Assembly (NCBI RefSeq): GCF_023229105.1
Contig: NZ_JALNZY010000046.1
Span: forward strand, 1-16,790
Origin: Sulfurimonas sp.
Lineage (GTDB): Bacteria > Campylobacterota > Campylobacteria > Campylobacterales > Sulfurimonadaceae
Direction of reading: 5' to 3'
DNA length: 16,790 nt
Each line of letters begins with the position of its first letter. Position 1 is the first letter of the stretch. Both the position numbers and the translations under genes were made by a program. The notes below the pieces were generated by a model. It saw only the letters and a list, made by a program, of their open reading frames with translations, did no database searches and was not told where the DNA came from. Of this stretch, positions 13,913-16,790 are shown piece after piece.

Positions 13913-16486
13913 CTATGAAAGGTTTTTTTTGGGGGAACTAAAATAGTAACCCTGTGAATAGTCGATATCTAGTTCCTTGACTATTTTAAAAATCTCTTCA
14001 TTTTCAACAAACTCTGCAATAGTTTTCATCTTAAGCTTCTTAGCAAAATCAACTATAGTAGATACAACAAGATAAGCATTTTTGTCTTTGTCTATATTTT
14101 TTATCAAGGAGCCGTCTATTTTGAGATAATCCGCTTTTAGTCGTATAAGATACTCAAAGTTGCTGTATCCCGTGCCAAAATCATCTATTGCTATTTTGCA
14201 GCCATATTTTTTTACTTCATTTATAAAATTTATAGCACCTTGAAAATTTTCAATGTACTCCGATTCAACAATTTCAAAAACTACCCTGGAGCCTAAATTG
14301 TACTTCTGCAGCATCAATAAAATATATTCAAACATCTGCTCTTCAATCATATCAATGATGGAGAGATTGACAGAGAACTCCGCGTCACTCTCTTTAAACA
14401 TTTCAAAAGCTTGAAAAAGAACTGTTTTTGTAATGTTGAAATATTGCCTTGTCTGTTTCGCAATATCTAAAAAGAAAAAAGGAGAGATTACTTTATTTTC
14501 ATCAATCATCCTAACTAGGCACTCATACTTTTCATACTTCAAATTTGCATTGTTTACGATAGGCTGATAATAAGTTACTATGTTGTTTTGTGCAATTGCA
14601 AAAGAGAGTTTTTTACTCCATGTAATGTTGCTTTCATACTCTTTGCTTAAAGAAATCTCATCATCATAAACAAGATAGTTGCTGTTGCTTCTCTTAGCGA
14701 GTTTAAGCGCCATGTTCGCAGTAGATAACAGTTTGCCCTTCTCCTCTTCATAGGAGATGCCGCAGCTGCAAGAAGGCACGATATGCTCCTCATCTATTTT
14801 TATACTCTCTTGTACCATTTTAAGGATTTTTTGAACAAGCCCCTCAAAAAGATGCTTAGAATACCCACCGGCTAAAATAACAAACTCATCTCCTTGGAGT
14901 CTGTAAAATTTTATGTTTCTATCAAGCATAATTAGTTGATATATTTTATCTGCAACAGCTTTGATGACATTGTTTCCAAAATCATGACCGTAAAAATCGT
15001 TTATTTGCCTAAAGTTGTCAAGATTAAAAATTGCAAGTGACAGATTTTCAAGCTGCTTTATATCATCTTGGAGTTTTGTTCTGTTTCCGTAACCGGTTAA
15101 AAAATCCCTAGCAGAAGCCTCTTTAATCTCTGTTATGTTTGTTCTTATCCCTATATACTCTATAATGTTTCCATCTCTACCTAGAATCGGTTTTATAAAG
15201 GCTTTGACCCAGAAGGAATTTTTGTTTTTACTGATATTTTGAATTTCGCCCGACCATGTCTGTTTGAGATATTTTATGGTGTGCCACAGCTCTTTAAAGG
15301 TCTCCTTTGGCATATCCTGATGCCTTGTAATATTGCTCGACTTTCCAATCAATTCATTTTTTGTGTAGCCGCTGATTTTGCAAAAAGCTTCATTTGCGTA
15401 GGTAATAAAACCTTTTTCGTCTGTTTTTGTAACTATAAAATTTTCATCAACGGCTGATTTATACTGCTCTAAGAGTAAAAGCGAATCACTATGTTTGTCT
15501 ATGAGATTTTTATTTGAAAAGAGAATCTCCTTTATTTCTAAAAGCATCAACATAATCAGTGTGCCGATGGAGATAGTTAAAAATAAAATAAGGAAGACAA
15601 TTTTATAAAAAAGCATCTCTGTTTTATCCTCAATCATACTTCTTGCTCTTAAAAAAAGTTTATCTTCTACCTCCTTGAGAAGATTAATGGTTTGGGTAGA
15701 TTTATCAAGCCACTCAGAGGCTTTTATGTTTGTTACACTCCCTAGCTTTGCTTTTTCTATAATCTTAAAAACCTCTAAAGATACTTCCTGATTAATTTTA
15801 GTATCAAAAAAAGCAACGATATCATTTGGCGCAGTTGTGCGAAAAATCATGCTATTGCTATTATATATCTCTAATTGACCTGCAAAAGAGATAAGTGTGT
15901 CATTTGAAAACAAAGAGAGAGTAAAGGCTTCATACAGGTTTGCCCTAATTTGTCCTAAAGACTCTTTTGCAAAAGAGAGATGCGTATATGCTTGAATAAG
16001 ATTTCTATTATCTTTGTCATTCATCATCAAGGGAAAAGTTCTTGTTAGATTTAAAAGGGTGGATATTTTTTTTGTATAGTAATTTTTTGCATCAAAAGCA
16101 GATAAGTGAAGTAGATGAATGCTTTTTCTGTTGGATTTTAAATCGCTTAAGAGATTTATAATGGTATTGTCGGTGTTTTTCATGTGTGCAAATAGAATCA
16201 TAGCATTGTTTATCACTTTGTCCGAGTTACTCATGGCAAGTAAAAGCCTGTCATCTTCTTCATTTGTGTTGTTACTTGCAATAAGTCCGACGGTAAGCCC
16301 TCTTTCTATCTGTAAAACATGGATAACCCCAGAGAGTGCATCTGCTTCTATAATACGATTTTTTGTCTCTTGAAGATTTTCTCTCTCATCATATGCTCTA
16401 GATAAAAGCATAAATGAGAGCACCAAGATAAAAGATATCGTAGCTACGGATAATAATAGTAATTTTGATTTTAAATCTAGCTTCAT
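13913..16486 (-). CDS. Membrane c-di-GMP signalling protein: NIT-like sensor, Aer-like PAS, degenerate GGDEF, EAL
   Basis: The 857-residue protein has a membrane helix (9-29), a ~260-residue all-helical periplasmic region with LQIERGLTVGLIAS (58-71), which matches the start of nitrate/nitrite-sensing (NIT) domains, and a second helix (293-316). A cytoplasmic PAS domain (about 341-455) follows; its SGYTKNEL, RHQDMP and WSGEIQNISKNKNSFWVKA segments closely resemble the FAD-binding PAS of the aerotaxis receptor Aer. The GGDEF domain (460-610) reads QGDEF (531-535) and has no RxxD I-site, so cyclase activity is doubtful. The EAL domain looks intact: ECLVR (655-659), N707, E738, DDFGTGYS (768-775), K789, E825 and QGY (845-847), so the net activity is probably c-di-GMP hydrolysis. 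It heads an operon with cheB and cheR. Nitrate and redox are likely inputs, by inference. Confidence 0.88.
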   Translation of the reverse strand: MKLDLKSKLLLLSVATISFILVLSFMLLSRAYDERENLQETKNRIIEADALSGVIHVLQIERGLTVGLIASNNTNEEDDRLLLAMSNSDKVINNAMILFAHMKNTDNTIINLLSDLKSNRKSIHLLHLSAFDAKNYYTKKISTLLNLTRTFPLMMNDKDNRNLIQAYTHLSFAKESLGQIRANLYEAFTLSLFSNDTLISFAGQLEIYNSNSMIFRTTAPNDIVAFFDTKINQEVSLEVFKIIEKAKLGSVTNIKASEWLDKSTQTINLLKEVEDKLFLRARSMIEDKTEMLFYKIVFLILFLTISIGTLIMLMLLEIKEILFSNKNLIDKHSDSLLLLEQYKSAVDENFIVTKTDEKGFITYANEAFCKISGYTKNELIGKSSNITRHQDMPKETFKELWHTIKYLKQTWSGEIQNISKNKNSFWVKAFIKPILGRDGNIIEYIGIRTNITEIKEASARDFLTGYGNRTKLQDDIKQLENLSLAIFNLDNFRQINDFYGHDFGNNVIKAVADKIYQLIMLDRNIKFYRLQGDEFVILAGGYSKHLFEGLVQKILKMVQESIKIDEEHIVPSCSCGISYEEEKGKLLSTANMALKLAKRSNSNYLVYDDEISLSKEYESNITWSKKLSFAIAQNNIVTYYQPIVNNANLKYEKYECLVRMIDENKVISPFFFLDIAKQTRQYFNITKTVLFQAFEMFKESDAEFSVNLSIIDMIEEQMFEYILLMLQKYNLGSRVVFEIVESEYIENFQGAINFINEVKKYGCKIAIDDFGTGYSNFEYLIRLKADYLKIDGSLIKNIDKDKNAYLVVSTIVDFAKKLKMKTIAEFVENEEIFKIVKELDIDYSQGYYFSSPKKNLS

Positions 16487-16538
16487 AGTCGATATTTCTT
16501 ATATATGCGCATTTTTAAATAATCTCTTGTTTCTTAAT

Positions 16539-16567
16539 ATTCTAGGTAAATTTATTAGATTTGTCAA
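16539..16567 (-). promoter_or_regulatory. Near-consensus sigma-70 promoter of the GGDEF-EAL-cheB-cheR operon
   Basis: On the minus strand TTGACA (16567-16562) is followed after exactly 17 bp by TAGAAT (16544-16539). This matches the sigma-70 consensus in spacing and in 11 of 12 bases, and is notable because -35 boxes are usually poorly conserved in this phylum. The predicted start is near 16532, leaving a leader of about 46 nt. Confidence 0.6.
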
Positions 16568-16583
16568 TCCTTGTAACCGTGAG

Positions 16584-16607
16584 AAAACTCCATTTAGAGT
16601 GAGTTTT
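16584..16607 (-). terminator. Weak terminator-like hairpin downstream of the chemoreceptor gene
   Basis: AAAACTC and GAGTTTT form a 7-bp stem with a 10-base loop in the gap between the chemoreceptor stop and the next promoter. The T-run is part of the stem rather than a tail, so it may be a weak terminator or only a structured spacer. ATAACT-CAT-AGTTAT nearby (16632-16646) is another small inverted repeat just after the stop. Confidence 0.25.
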
Positions 16608-16647
16608 GAGCGATTAATGCGCTAAATTTAGATAACTATGAGTTATA

Positions 16648-16790
16648 TTACGTCCTAAAAGTCTCTAGCTTCGCATGAAGCTCATCCGTCATAGAGTTAA
16701 GATGCTCTGCTGCCGCTGCAATTTCTTCTACATTTCTTGCGTTATTAGAAGAGATTGTATTTATCTCTGAGACTTGAGAGACGATAAAAT
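16648..16790 (-). CDS. Methyl-accepting chemotaxis protein, C-terminal end (5' part outside window)
   Basis: The last 47 codons, ending in TAA at 16650-16648, read VSQVSEINTISSNNARNVEE and then IAAAAEHLNSMTDELHAKLETFRT. This is the descending arm of the MCP cytoplasmic signalling hairpin; alanine- and glutamate-rich methylation-type helices of this form end many receptors. The sensor and its ligand lie outside the window. The receptor has no NWETF-type pentapeptide, consistent with adaptation enzymes acting without a C-terminal tether. It is transcribed in the same direction as the GGDEF-EAL-cheB-cheR operon, 161 bp upstream of it, so a functional link with CheB and CheR is likely. Confidence 0.85.
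   Translation of the reverse strand, partial: FIVSQVSEINTISSNNARNVEEIAAAAEHLNSMTDELHAKLETFRT

Noticed and set aside
1..16790. CRISPR array, tRNA, rRNA, transposase, integrase or toxin-antitoxin genes
   Set aside because: No regularly spaced direct repeats, cloverleaf-like segments, or proteins with such motifs were found on either strand by reading.

Overview
The window looks like a chromosomal segment of an AT-rich Campylobacterota (epsilonproteobacterial) bacterium, most likely a free-living, chemolithotrophic Sulfurimonas-like organism. The reasons are the four-subunit pyruvate:ferredoxin oxidoreductase in gamma-delta-alpha-beta order, a receiver-less CheB next to CheR, several sensory c-di-GMP enzymes, a multiheme cytochrome c, and TATAAT-type promoters mostly without a clear -35 box. 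This taxonomic reading is inference from gene content. No rRNA, tRNA, CRISPR array, transposase or phage gene was seen.

Layout. (1) 1-977: the C-terminal part of a large repetitive RTX-like secreted or surface protein whose start lies outside the window. (2) 989-3706: addA, an intact-looking AddA/RecB-type helicase-nuclease, starting 11 bp after that gene and with no addB beside it. (3) 3718-5855, minus strand: a tetraheme periplasmic cytochrome c and a membrane diguanylate cyclase, joined by a TAATG stop/start overlap. (4) 5856-6087: a 232-bp divergent regulatory region rich in inverted repeats. (5) 6088-6909: rplM-rpsI. (6) 7025-9161: an orphan family-5 solute-binding protein and a HAD phosphatase, both starting with TTG. 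(7) 9282-12435: porCDAB. (8) 12436-12549: a convergent gap holding a 59-bp palindromic, MITE/REP-like element with 8-bp direct repeats at its ends. (9) 12550-16486, minus strand: a NIT-PAS-GGDEF-EAL protein, cheB and cheR in one operon behind a near-consensus promoter. (10) 16648-16790, minus strand: the last 47 codons of a methyl-accepting chemotaxis protein.

How the parts relate. From memory, Campylobacter jejuni carries addB-addA-rplM-rpsI-cadF-hydrolase-POR in one block. This window keeps the same backbone (addA, rplM, rpsI, phosphatase, por) with replacements and insertions: an RTX-type gene where addB would be, the cytochrome/cyclase pair between addA and rplM, and the solute-binding protein in the cadF slot. 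The right third is sensory: an MCP, an Aer-like PAS c-di-GMP enzyme and the two receptor-adaptation enzymes, which suggests coupling of c-di-GMP turnover to chemotactic adaptation.

The best candidates for something undescribed are the cytochrome-diguanylate cyclase pair, the NIT/Aer-PAS c-di-GMP enzyme in a cheBR operon, the small palindromic element at 12459-12517, and the set of competing complementary segments upstream of rplM.
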